Below are positions 7,773 through 15,312 of a DNA stretch of 32,592 nucleotides, one piece after another. Within the stretch, counting starts at the first letter, position 1; each line of letters begins with the position of its first letter. A model generated the notes under the pieces. It was not told the origin of the DNA. It searched no databases and was given only the letters and a program-made list of their open reading frames with translations. The DNA is from Ignavibacteria bacterium RIFOXYC2_FULL_35_21 (GTDB lineage: Bacteria > Bacteroidota > Ignavibacteria > Kapaibacteriales > UBA2268), in assembly GCA_001804705.1 (NCBI GenBank), contig MHAY01000068.1:1-32592 (forward strand). Direction: 5' to 3'. The translations under genes were made by a program, and so were the position numbers.

Positions 7773-8496
7773 AGTATTTTTTTAAAACTTCCAGAAGAGC
7801 TATAAAGTCCTTTGGTTCATCAGCTTCATAAATCATTTCTTTGCCGGAATCAGGATGTATGAATGTAATTTTTTTGGAGTGCATAGTTACTCTTGAAATT
7901 ATTGGTTTTTCTTCATCGCCCTTTTTCATTTTATAATTTCTTTTCAGAGATGATACTTTAAAATCAGAGGCTTTACCATATAAATCATCAACAAGCAAAG
8001 GATAGCCAATTGCCGCACAATGAACTCTAATCTGATGGTGTCTTCCGGTTACAAGATTCAATTCGACTAATGATGAATTTCTGTATCTTTCAAGGACTTT
8101 CAAAACCGTTAACGATTCTTTCCCTCTTGCTGAAGGTTTCATCTTTCCTTTGTTTTGTAAATCTTCAATAATTGGTATATCAATGACAATTTCATCTTGA
8201 CTGACGATTCCCCAAAGTACAGCATGATAGATTTTTGTAACTTTTAAATCCTGAAATTGTTGATTTAAATTCTTATGAGATTCTGCGTCCTTTGCAAAAA
8301 CAATAACTCCGCTTGTGTCTTTATCGAGACGGTGAACAGTAAATATTTTTGAATATCTTTCAGTCAACAGGCCATATAGATTAATTGCTGACTTATCATA
8401 CCTGTCGGGAATAGTCAGGCATCCCGCAGGTTTATTCAATACAAGGATATAATTATCTTCATATATAATATCAATTGGATTCTTTGTTTTAGCCAT
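7771..8496 (-). CDS. RluA-family RNA pseudouridine synthase
   Basis: This family converts specific uridines in rRNA or tRNA to pseudouridine. The signature HRLDKDTSG at residues 55-63 includes the catalytic Asp58, and VTGRHHQIRVH with YPLLVDDLYG marks the second conserved block. The 241-aa protein begins directly with the catalytic fold (IIYEDNYILVLNKPAG) and has no N-terminal S4 RNA-binding domain, so it resembles the short RluA/RluC-like forms rather than RluD; the exact target cannot be told. It starts 12 bp after the folD stop codon, so the two are probably co-transcribed. Its stop codon abuts a repeat palindrome. Confidence 0.9.
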   Translation of the reverse strand: MAKTKNPIDIIYEDNYILVLNKPAGCLTIPDRYDKSAINLYGLLTERYSKIFTVHRLDKDTSGVIVFAKDAESHKNLNQQFQDLKVTKIYHAVLWGIVSQDEIVIDIPIIEDLQNKGKMKPSARGKESLTVLKVLERYRNSSLVELNLVTGRHHQIRVHCAAIGYPLLVDDLYGKASDFKVSSLKRNYKMKKGDEEKPIISRVTMHSKKITFIHPDSGKEMIYEADEPKDFIALLEVLKKY

Positions 8497-8508
8497 AAAT
8501 TAAATCGT

Positions 8509-9396
8509 TTATAAGACTTCACCTGCGGCAGATTTGTATGTATTTTGCATAAGCATGGCAACGGTCATCAAACCAACTCCACCAGGAACAGGTGTAATCG
8601 CCGATGCTTTTTCTTTTACAGAATCAAAATCAACATCGCCGACGATTCTGTATCCTTTTTCTATTGAACTGTCTTCTACCCTATTGATACCTACATCAAT
8701 CACAACGGCACCATCCTTGACATCATCAGCTTTGATTATTCGAGGCACTCCTACAGCAGCAATTAATATATCTGCTTGTTTTGTGTAATATCTTAAATCC
8801 GGTGCGGCAGTGTGGCAAATAGTAACAATTGAATTTGCATCGGGATTTTTTTGATACATTAGATTAGCTATCGGCTTACCTACAATATTGCTTCTGCCTA
8901 TGACAACAACATGTTTGCCCTTTGTAGGAATTTTATAACGTTTAATAAGTTCAACAATACCTGCTGGCGTACAAGGAACAAATCCGGGAAGCCCTATTAC
9001 AAGCCTTCCGAAACTTTCGGGATGAAAGCCGTCAACATCTTTTTTCGGTGATATTGATTGAATAACCTTAGCTTCATTGATATGCTTCGGCAGTGGTAAC
9101 TGAACAAGAATACCATGAATCGTTGGGTCATTGTTCCATTTATTGACAAACTCAAGAACAATATCTTCATTTGTATCATCAGGAAGTCTTTCGACAATGG
9201 ATTTGAATCCAAGTTCGGCACAGGATTTTTCCTTTGAGCCGACATAGGATTTCGATGCAGGATTATCCCCCACTAATAAAAGTGCTAAGCCGGGAATTAT
9301 TCCTTTTTCATTAAATAAATTTTTTGTTTTTTCTTTTAATTCTTCCTTAATCTGAGCTGAAATCAGCTTACCATCAATTATTTGAGCCATGTTCAT
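8509..9396 (-). CDS. folD: Methylenetetrahydrofolate dehydrogenase/cyclohydrolase
   Basis: FolD interconverts 5,10-methylene-, methenyl- and 10-formyl-tetrahydrofolate with NADP, supplying one-carbon units for purines and formyl-Met. The catalytic Tyr51 and Lys55 sit in SKSYVGSKEKSC. Other family blocks are GILVQLPLP, PKKDVDGFHP, PCTPAGIVELI, the nucleotide-binding VVVIGRSNIVGKPIANL and the C-terminal PVPGGVGLMTVAML. The 295-aa length is normal. Met1 and Met3 are both possible starts. Met1 overlaps the first unit of the upstream heptamer array and neither has a Shine-Dalgarno site, so Met3 (9390) may be the true start. It is the first gene of a folD-rluA pair. Confidence 0.96.
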   Translation of the reverse strand: MNMAQIIDGKLISAQIKEELKEKTKNLFNEKGIIPGLALLLVGDNPASKSYVGSKEKSCAELGFKSIVERLPDDTNEDIVLEFVNKWNNDPTIHGILVQLPLPKHINEAKVIQSISPKKDVDGFHPESFGRLVIGLPGFVPCTPAGIVELIKRYKIPTKGKHVVVIGRSNIVGKPIANLMYQKNPDANSIVTICHTAAPDLRYYTKQADILIAAVGVPRIIKADDVKDGAVVIDVGINRVEDSSIEKGYRIVGDVDFDSVKEKASAITPVPGGVGLMTVAMLMQNTYKSAAGEVL

Positions 9397-9435
9397 TAAT
9401 AATTTTAAATTATAAATTTTGAATTTTAAATGTAA
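9394..9435. repeat. 7-bp array at the folD start
   Basis: Six phased units on the plus strand: CATTAAT, AATTTTA, AATTATA, AATTTTG, AATTTTA, AATGTAA. The complement of the first folD ATG is the CAT of the first unit. Read on folD's own strand the array gives CATTNNN/AATTNNN units upstream of the gene. Confidence 0.65.
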
Positions 9436-9473
9436 GATTTAAAAGAATTTGTATTATACCAAAATTAAATTAC

Positions 9474-10748
9474 TTAAAATCTAACCTCAATTCCACCGGT
9501 GAAAATATTAAACTTGCTTATATTATAATCCAAAAATATTGCAACAGGGCCAATTTGATATACCAAACCAAAAACAAATTTAATATTAGTATTTGTTATT
9601 CTCAAGTTAGAAGTTTGTGGCAAGGTATCACCTGGGAAATCAGGGGTTGGATCATATAATACAAATACACTATCTTCACTACCGTTTGGATGTGTCCATT
9701 CACCATATCTTAATCCTAATTTCAACTGGGTTTCAATAGGAATAAAATATGTGAAATTTGAATTAATATTGAATAATTCATAGGAGAGGCCGGCATAAAT
9801 ATTCAATTGGTCATCCAAAAAAGCCTTTGAAGCATGTATATTAAAATCCCAAAAAGTGCCATCAGCCCTAAGGTCACTGTTTGTTACACCGACTTTGTTT
9901 TTTAGATTTGTTCCCTGATAAACTACCTGAACTGCCAAATCAAAATATCTTTCTTCAAAATATTGAGAAACACTGTGTTTCAAACCTATTCCCCAAAAGG
10001 CAAAATCTCCGATATTTTCTCCCATATTTACAGGTGGTATAAATCTTAATAGCATTTCTGTTCCGAATAATGCCCCAATTTCAAACTGGGGTACTGCGGC
10101 AAAAATAGTATTCATATCAGCTCCGGGCGGCAGAGTAAATGTTTCAGGGAATCTCCAAATTGTATTAATTAAAGAATCCTGAAAGTCTTTTGGTAATTTT
10201 GGAAATATTTCTATTCCTCCGACAGACATTGTTCTAACGAGTGAGTCCAATATCTTATGAGGTAAATCAAAAACTGCATCTTGCCGTCCCAATATTGTTG
10301 CGGATGTTTTCGGTACATTTATCATTCCTTTTTGAATACCATCGTATAAAATCGTTTTAAGAGCATAATACATTAATCCTGCTGTGTCTTTAATTGTGTA
10401 ATTAAAAATATCAAAATATTGTGAAAGCTTGCCGAGATCCAAAGGTTCTGCAGGCATTGCCGGATTATAGGTTTTCATATCATTCCTGACAAAACCAAGC
10501 ATCGCATGAGCGCCAATTCTGAAATAAGGCTCGTCAACTTTCTGTGGAACATAAGCCTGGTTGAAGAATCTCGAATTTGATGTCGCATTGAGTGTTTCAA
10601 CCAATGGCTGAAGATATGGAACACCATTCAATTCAAAAATATCACGCCCAAAAGCACGTGCAAGATTTACTGTGTTCGGGTCAGCTTCCGCTTTTAAATA
10701 TACAACACCGAATAAAACTAATATAAAATGTATAATATATTTTCTCAT
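9474..10748 (-). CDS. Probable outer-membrane beta-barrel protein (DUF6588-like)
   Basis: The 424-aa protein has an N-terminal signal peptide (MRKYIIHFILVLFGVVYLKAEA). Its second half is rich in alternating aromatic and polar strands, such as FDLAVQVVYQG, LNIYAGLSYELFNI and VAIFLDYNISKFNIFTGG, and the chain ends in ...GIEVRF. A terminal Phe after a last amphipathic strand is typical of outer-membrane barrels. The N-terminal part (GVPYLQPLVETLNATSNSRFFNQA) resembles the conserved start of Bacteroidota proteins grouped as DUF6588; I recognise this only by pattern. Function is unknown; transport or surface anchoring are guesses. The small two-helix membrane protein gene ends 24 bp upstream, probably in the same transcript. 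Confidence 0.7.
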   Translation of the reverse strand: MRKYIIHFILVLFGVVYLKAEADPNTVNLARAFGRDIFELNGVPYLQPLVETLNATSNSRFFNQAYVPQKVDEPYFRIGAHAMLGFVRNDMKTYNPAMPAEPLDLGKLSQYFDIFNYTIKDTAGLMYYALKTILYDGIQKGMINVPKTSATILGRQDAVFDLPHKILDSLVRTMSVGGIEIFPKLPKDFQDSLINTIWRFPETFTLPPGADMNTIFAAVPQFEIGALFGTEMLLRFIPPVNMGENIGDFAFWGIGLKHSVSQYFEERYFDLAVQVVYQGTNLKNKVGVTNSDLRADGTFWDFNIHASKAFLDDQLNIYAGLSYELFNINSNFTYFIPIETQLKLGLRYGEWTHPNGSEDSVFVLYDPTPDFPGDTLPQTSNLRITNTNIKFVFGLVYQIGPVAIFLDYNISKFNIFTGGIEVRF

Positions 10749-10772
10749 TTTATTCCATAATAATTATTAATT

Positions 10773-10961
10773 CTATTTAATGAACCTTTTTGAAATAATC
10801 ATATAAATCGGTAATGCAATAATAAAAATACAAATAGCTGCAATAATTATGAAACTTAATTCAAATATTATTTTTGCTATACCAAAAACAAGCTGTAATA
10901 AAAGAAAAAAAACAATTAATGCTGCCCCAACAGCTATAATCCAAGAAATAACTTTTTTCAT
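10773..10961 (-). CDS. Small two-helix membrane protein, unknown function
   Basis: This 62-aa protein is almost entirely two hydrophobic segments (about residues 5-31 and 34-56), separated by a short polar turn, with Lys/Arg at both ends (MKKVI..., ...SKRFIK). The ATG follows a weak AGGG eight bases upstream. I do not recognise a family. Its real-gene status rests on the clean two-segment pattern and on the 24-bp spacing to the outer-membrane protein gene, with which it may be co-transcribed. Confidence 0.6.
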   Translation of the reverse strand: MKKVISWIIAVGAALIVFFLLLQLVFGIAKIIFELSFIIIAAICIFIIALPIYMIISKRFIK

Positions 10962-11085
10962 TATTATACCCTAAATAAAATTTGACTAATTTTCTAAATT
11001 ACGAATAAATTTAATAATTTAGCATGTAATAATATTCTCAATTATTAATACATTTTTAAGCAGTCTTTAATTTTTAAATCTATTT

Positions 11086-12423
11086 ATGAAATCATTTCAT
11101 CTTCAAAATGAAAAAATTATTCTTATAATCATAATCACGATTGCTTTATTCCTAAGGTTAACCGGAATAATTGTTTTAGGCAATTTTGAAAATCCCGAAA
11201 TGTATGAACATGGAATGATTGCAAGAAATATGCTTCAAGGCCATGGGTTTTCCATGCATTGGCCTTATCCTCCAATCAGTGAAGAAAAAATCGAAATACA
11301 GAAATCACCGCCAAAATTCGAGGGTGCCTTTATTCCGCCGGTAAATCCTTACATAATTTATTATACATTCCGAATCTTTGGTGACAATAGTACGTCTTAT
11401 GCCATTCTAATGTTATTAAATTCTTTGTTAAGTACACTTGGTGTTTTATTAGTATATTTTATAATTAAAGAAATCGGAAATATTAAAGCTGCTAAAATCG
11501 GTGCTGTTTTTAGTGCGTTTTTTCTTCCAAATGTTTTTGGCATAACTACCTTCAGTGGTTCTGCACTTTACCAAACTTTAGCTTTAGCTTTTATTTATTT
11601 TACTATAATATGTTATCAAAAACAAAAAACAATTTTTTATATTTTATGTGGATTTATTGGAGGATTACTGTCGCTTGTTAGAAGTGAATTCTTAATTATA
11701 GGCCCAATAATATTTTTATCATCTTTCATATATTATATAATAATTAGAAAATACTCAAAATTTTCAATTAAAAATCTCTACATTTTAGCTGTTTTTATAT
11801 TATCATTTTATATAGTTGTGTCCCCATGGATTTATAGAAATACAAATATGTTTGGTAAATTTACTACTATTGTTAGTCATCCATGGCATGAATTCTGGAG
11901 AGGCAATAATCCCTTAGCTTCGGGGGGAGATAATAATATATTCGGAGAAAAAAAATGGTTAAGTAAAGAAAGGTATCCAAATGTCATTTTAAGAATAGAT
12001 TCATTACCATATAATCAGAATTTTGAAATTGCCGTCGATAGCATACTAAAAGATGAAGCTATAACATATATCAAAAATCATCCTTTCCAAACTTTATATA
12101 CTATGGCTAAGCGTTTGTTATTCACATGGACTATTGACATTTATACACCAAGAACGAGACATCCGATAAATGTCATATTTGTTTTTATTACTGTTATTCC
12201 TGCTCTTATAGGTTTAATATTTTTATACAAATCAGGCAGATTTAAAAGGGATTATAATGTGTTTATTATTTTTCTTTCTTTTTTGGTTTTATATACATTG
12301 CTATTCACAGTAGTCAATCTTATAGGAAGATATCAGATATATCTTCTTAACTTATGTCACCCCCTTGCAGGATTAGGAATTTACGAACTATCACAGAAAT
12401 TATTCAAAAAGAAAACTGATTAA
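11086..12423 (+). CDS. GT-C family glycosyltransferase (GT39/PMT_2 type), integral membrane
   Basis: The 445-aa polytopic protein has about ten hydrophobic segments. It begins with a helix at 10-30 and then a periplasmic loop with acidic residues, NFENPEMYEHGMIARNML at 33-50, matching the position where GT-C enzymes carry their catalytic acid. A run of helices and a long C-terminal soluble part around 260-350 follow. The family transfers sugars from polyprenyl-phosphate carriers to proteins, lipid A or other lipids on the outer face of the cytoplasmic membrane. The acceptor and sugar cannot be told. It stands alone between a divergent membrane protein gene and a convergent lipoprotein gene. 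Confidence 0.75.
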   Translation: MKSFHLQNEKIILIIIITIALFLRLTGIIVLGNFENPEMYEHGMIARNMLQGHGFSMHWPYPPISEEKIEIQKSPPKFEGAFIPPVNPYIIYYTFRIFGDNSTSYAILMLLNSLLSTLGVLLVYFIIKEIGNIKAAKIGAVFSAFFLPNVFGITTFSGSALYQTLALAFIYFTIICYQKQKTIFYILCGFIGGLLSLVRSEFLIIGPIIFLSSFIYYIIIRKYSKFSIKNLYILAVFILSFYIVVSPWIYRNTNMFGKFTTIVSHPWHEFWRGNNPLASGGDNNIFGEKKWLSKERYPNVILRIDSLPYNQNFEIAVDSILKDEAITYIKNHPFQTLYTMAKRLLFTWTIDIYTPRTRHPINVIFVFITVIPALIGLIFLYKSGRFKRDYNVFIIFLSFLVLYTLLFTVVNLIGRYQIYLLNLCHPLAGLGIYELSQKLFKKKTD

Positions 12424-12491
12424 TTTTTAATAATTTCTATTAATCGTTTTGAAAGATTTTGATATGATAAGAATTTAATTCAATTATATTA

Positions 12492-12917
12492 TTATTCATC
12501 AATTTGAATATAATCTATTCCTGAATAGTTTGCTAGATCTTCAAGCATATCAAGAGGTATTTGTACGGCCCAGGATTTATCGGCTTTTGTTACTGTTTTG
12601 ACACCCACAGCCTCAATTACCGTAGAATCATACTTTTCATTAAATTTTAAGATGGCTCCTACAAAATAAAAATTATCAATCTGAATTATGTTGAATTCAT
12701 TAACCAGCTTATGTGTTGGTATATATTTTTGATTTTTTTGCAGATTTTTCTTTTCCTTTCTGATTTCGTTAATTAGTGATTTTGTTAATGGGGATAAAAT
12801 GGCTGATTTTGTATAAGAATCATAAGATGGGCTCTCTTCAGAACTTTTTGTTAATTCTTTTGTGCCGGAACATGATATTATAAATATTGATAGCAAAATA
12901 AATAAAATTGTTTTCAT
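12492..12917 (-). CDS. Small lipoprotein with a propeptide-like C-terminal module
   Basis: A classical lipoprotein leader, MKTILFILLSIFIISCSG, has its lipobox Cys at residue 16, followed by a Ser/Lys/Glu-rich linker. A strong GGAGG lies five bases before the ATG, one of the best ribosome sites in the window. The C-terminal part (about 80-141) has the pattern VGAILKF, then GVKTVTKADKSWAVQIPLDM, LEDLANYSGI and DYIQIDE. This resembles the small alpha-beta module found ahead of subtilisin-like protease domains in many secreted bacterial proteases, but no protease domain follows. I infer a free-standing inhibitor- or chaperone-like module; function is unknown. It is the last gene of a four-gene operon, 15 bp after the acetyltransferase gene. 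Confidence 0.75.
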   Translation of the reverse strand: MKTILFILLSIFIISCSGTKELTKSSEESPSYDSYTKSAILSPLTKSLINEIRKEKKNLQKNQKYIPTHKLVNEFNIIQIDNFYFVGAILKFNEKYDSTVIEAVGVKTVTKADKSWAVQIPLDMLEDLANYSGIDYIQIDE

Positions 12918-12932
12918 TGAACCTCCAAAAAA

Positions 12933-13412
12933 TTATAAAACCAATTCCATAAAAACTGCATCACTAAAAGGATTATGTCTATATTTCCGGATTTCATAAA
13001 ATCCAAGTTTTCTATAAATTCCAATAGCTTCTTTCATATACGAAATTGTATCGAGTCTCATTTTATCATATCCGATTTTTTTTGCTTCATAAATTACAGC
13101 TTCTGATAACTTAATCCCTATACCTTTTCCTCGAAATTCCGGTTTAATATAAAGACGTTTCATTTCGCAAATATCTTGTTCAAATCTACACAAACCGACA
13201 CAGCCTGCAATTGAGTCATAATAGTATGCTAATAAGAGCAAACCATCGGGAGCAGAATATTTACCCGGTAATTGTTCTAATTCCTTATTAAAATCCTGAA
13301 AATCAAGTTCAAAACCAAGTTCTTCGGAATACTCAATAAATAGTGAACGGACTATATTTACCTGTTCTACAGATTCAACTTGGATAATATTAGTTGGGAA
13401 GTTGTTTAACAT
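12933..13412 (-). CDS. GNAT-family N-acetyltransferase
   Basis: The protein has 159 aa with a standard GNAT fold. The acetyl-CoA pyrophosphate loop (R/Q)xxGxG appears as RGKGIG at residues 94-99, after the beta-4 strand CEMKRLYIKPEF. The C-terminal AIGIYRKLGFYEI is the usual beta-6/helix block. The substrate is unknown: GNAT enzymes acetylate amino acids, antibiotics, peptides or polyamines. It starts 3 bp after the EamA permease gene, which suggests translational coupling; the two could handle one small amine or amino acid, but that is inference. Confidence 0.88.
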   Translation of the reverse strand: MLNNFPTNIIQVESVEQVNIVRSLFIEYSEELGFELDFQDFNKELEQLPGKYSAPDGLLLLAYYYDSIAGCVGLCRFEQDICEMKRLYIKPEFRGKGIGIKLSEAVIYEAKKIGYDKMRLDTISYMKEAIGIYRKLGFYEIRKYRHNPFSDAVFMELVL

Positions 13413-13415
13413 TAT

Positions 13416-14312
13416 TTAATTCCATTTTAACTTTTTTACTTTAGCAAATTGCTGAATAATTATTCCAACGACTATGAAAGTAAGTCCAATAAGTGATGAA
13501 AGAAGAATTTTTTCACCCAAAATGAAATTGATGAAAACAAGAGAAAGAAATGGGGACAAATAAATGATATTGCTAACCTGTGAAGTTGTTTCGGAAAATT
13601 TCATGGCTTTGAGCCAGAAAACGAATGTGATTCCCATTTCAAATATTCCAACATAAATGGAAGCTATAACACCTTTCATTGGTGGAATTTTTATTTCGGA
13701 AAACACCATTAGATAAATTACAATAAAAATTAATCCGAAGAGAAAATTGTAAAAAAGCTTGATAATTTCATCCCTGTCATCTTTCATATTGAATAACCAA
13801 TACAATGACCATATAAGTGAACTACCGACAGCCAGAGCCACTCCTAAAGGCTCACTGAATTTTAACCTGAAAATATCTCCTTTAGTCGATATTACTATAA
13901 CTCCAATGAAACTTACCAATAGTGCAATTATATTAACTACTCTGATTCTCTGTTTTAGAATAGGTATTGATAACAAAACGACAACAATTCCCCAAGTATA
14001 GTTCAAAGGTTGAGCCATTTGTGCCGGAAGTAAAGAATATGCTTTGAACAGGACAAGGTAATAAAGAAAAGGATTGAGAATACCGAGAAATAGTGAATAT
14101 AAAATATTTTTTCCTGATTGCCTGCCTATAAGTTTGAGCTTACCCTGAAAGGTTAAAATTAGAAATAGTATAATTACGGATGTGAAGGAGGAGATTAACA
14201 GGAGATGAATATAATCCTGATATTTTAGAGCAATCTTGAAAGCTGTAGCTACAGTTGACCAACACAGGACAGAAAGAATTGCAAAAATATATGCTTTAGA
14301 TTGACTTTCCAT
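13416..14312 (-). CDS. EamA-type drug/metabolite transporter (DMT superfamily)
   Basis: The 298-aa membrane protein has ten predicted helices in two EamA repeats. The first begins SKAYIFAILSVLCWSTVATAF, where the Trp-Ser pair is typical, and contains AYSLLPAQMAQPLNYTW. The second begins PLGVALAVGSSLIWSLYWLFN and ends in IGLTFIVVGIIIQQF. The family exports or imports amino acids, nucleosides and other small metabolites, and the substrate cannot be read from sequence. Its ATG immediately follows the methyltransferase TAA with no gap, so translation is probably coupled. The next gene, a GNAT acetyltransferase, is 3 bp away. Confidence 0.9.
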   Translation of the reverse strand: MESQSKAYIFAILSVLCWSTVATAFKIALKYQDYIHLLLISSFTSVIILFLILTFQGKLKLIGRQSGKNILYSLFLGILNPFLYYLVLFKAYSLLPAQMAQPLNYTWGIVVVLLSIPILKQRIRVVNIIALLVSFIGVIVISTKGDIFRLKFSEPLGVALAVGSSLIWSLYWLFNMKDDRDEIIKLFYNFLFGLIFIVIYLMVFSEIKIPPMKGVIASIYVGIFEMGITFVFWLKAMKFSETTSQVSNIIYLSPFLSLVFINFILGEKILLSSLIGLTFIVVGIIIQQFAKVKKLKWN

Positions 14313-15032
14313 TTACTGCTTAGTGCAAAAGTTGATAATTTCTTCCCTATCCAATCCAAATCTTATAATTTCAGAATCATTGAACTTGTTAATAAAATCA
14401 TCTTCATTAACAACGAAACCTGTGGATTCAATACGCTTTATAAAATCTCTTCCATAAATACGAACATGGTCATCCTGTCCATAAATTTTTTTTCTATCTA
14501 CAGGAGTGATAACATCATTTTGTTCCAAACTCTGCTCTGATGTTTTATCAAAAGGTGACTGAATTATAGCCCATCCGTCTTTTTTTAGAATACGATACAT
14601 TTCGGATAAGGCTTTTATATCATCCTCGATATGTTCAAGAACATGATAACATAAGATACAGTCAAATGTTTCATCTTGAAATGGTAATTCTGTCAAATCA
14701 GCCTTTAATGTAACATAAGGAAATTCCAAATCAATACTTGTGTATCTGATATTTTTCATTTTGCTAAATAATTTATGAAAAGTTTTGAGGGGTGCAATAT
14801 CCAGGACAGATAAATTATCTGAAAAAATATTTGTCTTTTCCTCCAGAAAATACATCATAAGCCTGTGACGTTCAAATGAACCACACCCCGGGCATCTGGC
14901 ATTAGCCCTCCGGTTTTCACCTGCAGAAAAAAATTTTCTATAATGCCTGTCACAAATATTGCAATAAAATTTATTTCCCGAAAATAGATATTTATTAATA
15001 TTATATAATAAACTTCTAATTTGATTTTTCAT
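14313..15032 (-). CDS. SAM-dependent methyltransferase with N-terminal zinc ribbon
   Basis: The 239-aa cytoplasmic protein begins with a probable zinc ribbon: Cys24-x2-Cys27 and Cys47-x2-Cys50 (FYCNICDRH, RCPGCGSFERH). A class I methyltransferase domain of the Methyltransf_11 type follows, with motif I as LSVLDIAPLKTF near 75-84, FDCILCYHVLEHIEDD as motif II, and ILKKDGWAIIQSPF as motif III. This ribbon-plus-methyltransferase form is common near surface glycan genes in many bacteria, but the acceptor is unknown. It is the first gene of the methyltransferase, EamA, GNAT and lipoprotein operon, and is divergent from the hybrid kinase across a 280-bp spacer. Confidence 0.85.
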   Translation of the reverse strand: MKNQIRSLLYNINKYLFSGNKFYCNICDRHYRKFFSAGENRRANARCPGCGSFERHRLMMYFLEEKTNIFSDNLSVLDIAPLKTFHKLFSKMKNIRYTSIDLEFPYVTLKADLTELPFQDETFDCILCYHVLEHIEDDIKALSEMYRILKKDGWAIIQSPFDKTSEQSLEQNDVITPVDRKKIYGQDDHVRIYGRDFIKRIESTGFVVNEDDFINKFNDSEIIRFGLDREEIINFCTKQ

Positions 15033-15312
15033 ATATATCTAATTTATTTAAACAAAAAGTTTTAATAAAAACAATTTACGTGAATTATTTTATTTAGAAT
15101 GAAATCGCTTTGAAAAAAAATAAAAAAGAAAAAAAAGAATAAGAAGAAAGAAACTTAATTGAAAAGGAAATACTGCCGTGGCAGATGTACAGGTAAGTGT
15201 AATATTGTCCAAAAATAATATACAATGCAAGCGAAAATATAAATTTTATTTTTTTTTCTATGAGCATTTACTTATTTTATGATTTATTAGTTGATGAAAT
15301 GCAGCACGTATA
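15033..15312. other. 280-bp divergent spacer before the hybrid kinase
   Basis: It is AT-rich with A- and T-runs. It must hold the promoters of the methyltransferase operon (minus) and of the kinase (plus), but I cannot place convincing boxes. One small inverted repeat, CTGCC-GT-GGCAG, lies at 15173-15184 and could be an operator; this is a weak inference. No gene is visible. Confidence 0.5.

Noticed and set aside
15033-15312. Riboswitch or small RNA upstream of the hybrid kinase
   Set aside because: Only one 5-bp inverted repeat and A/T runs are visible; no known riboswitch core could be matched.
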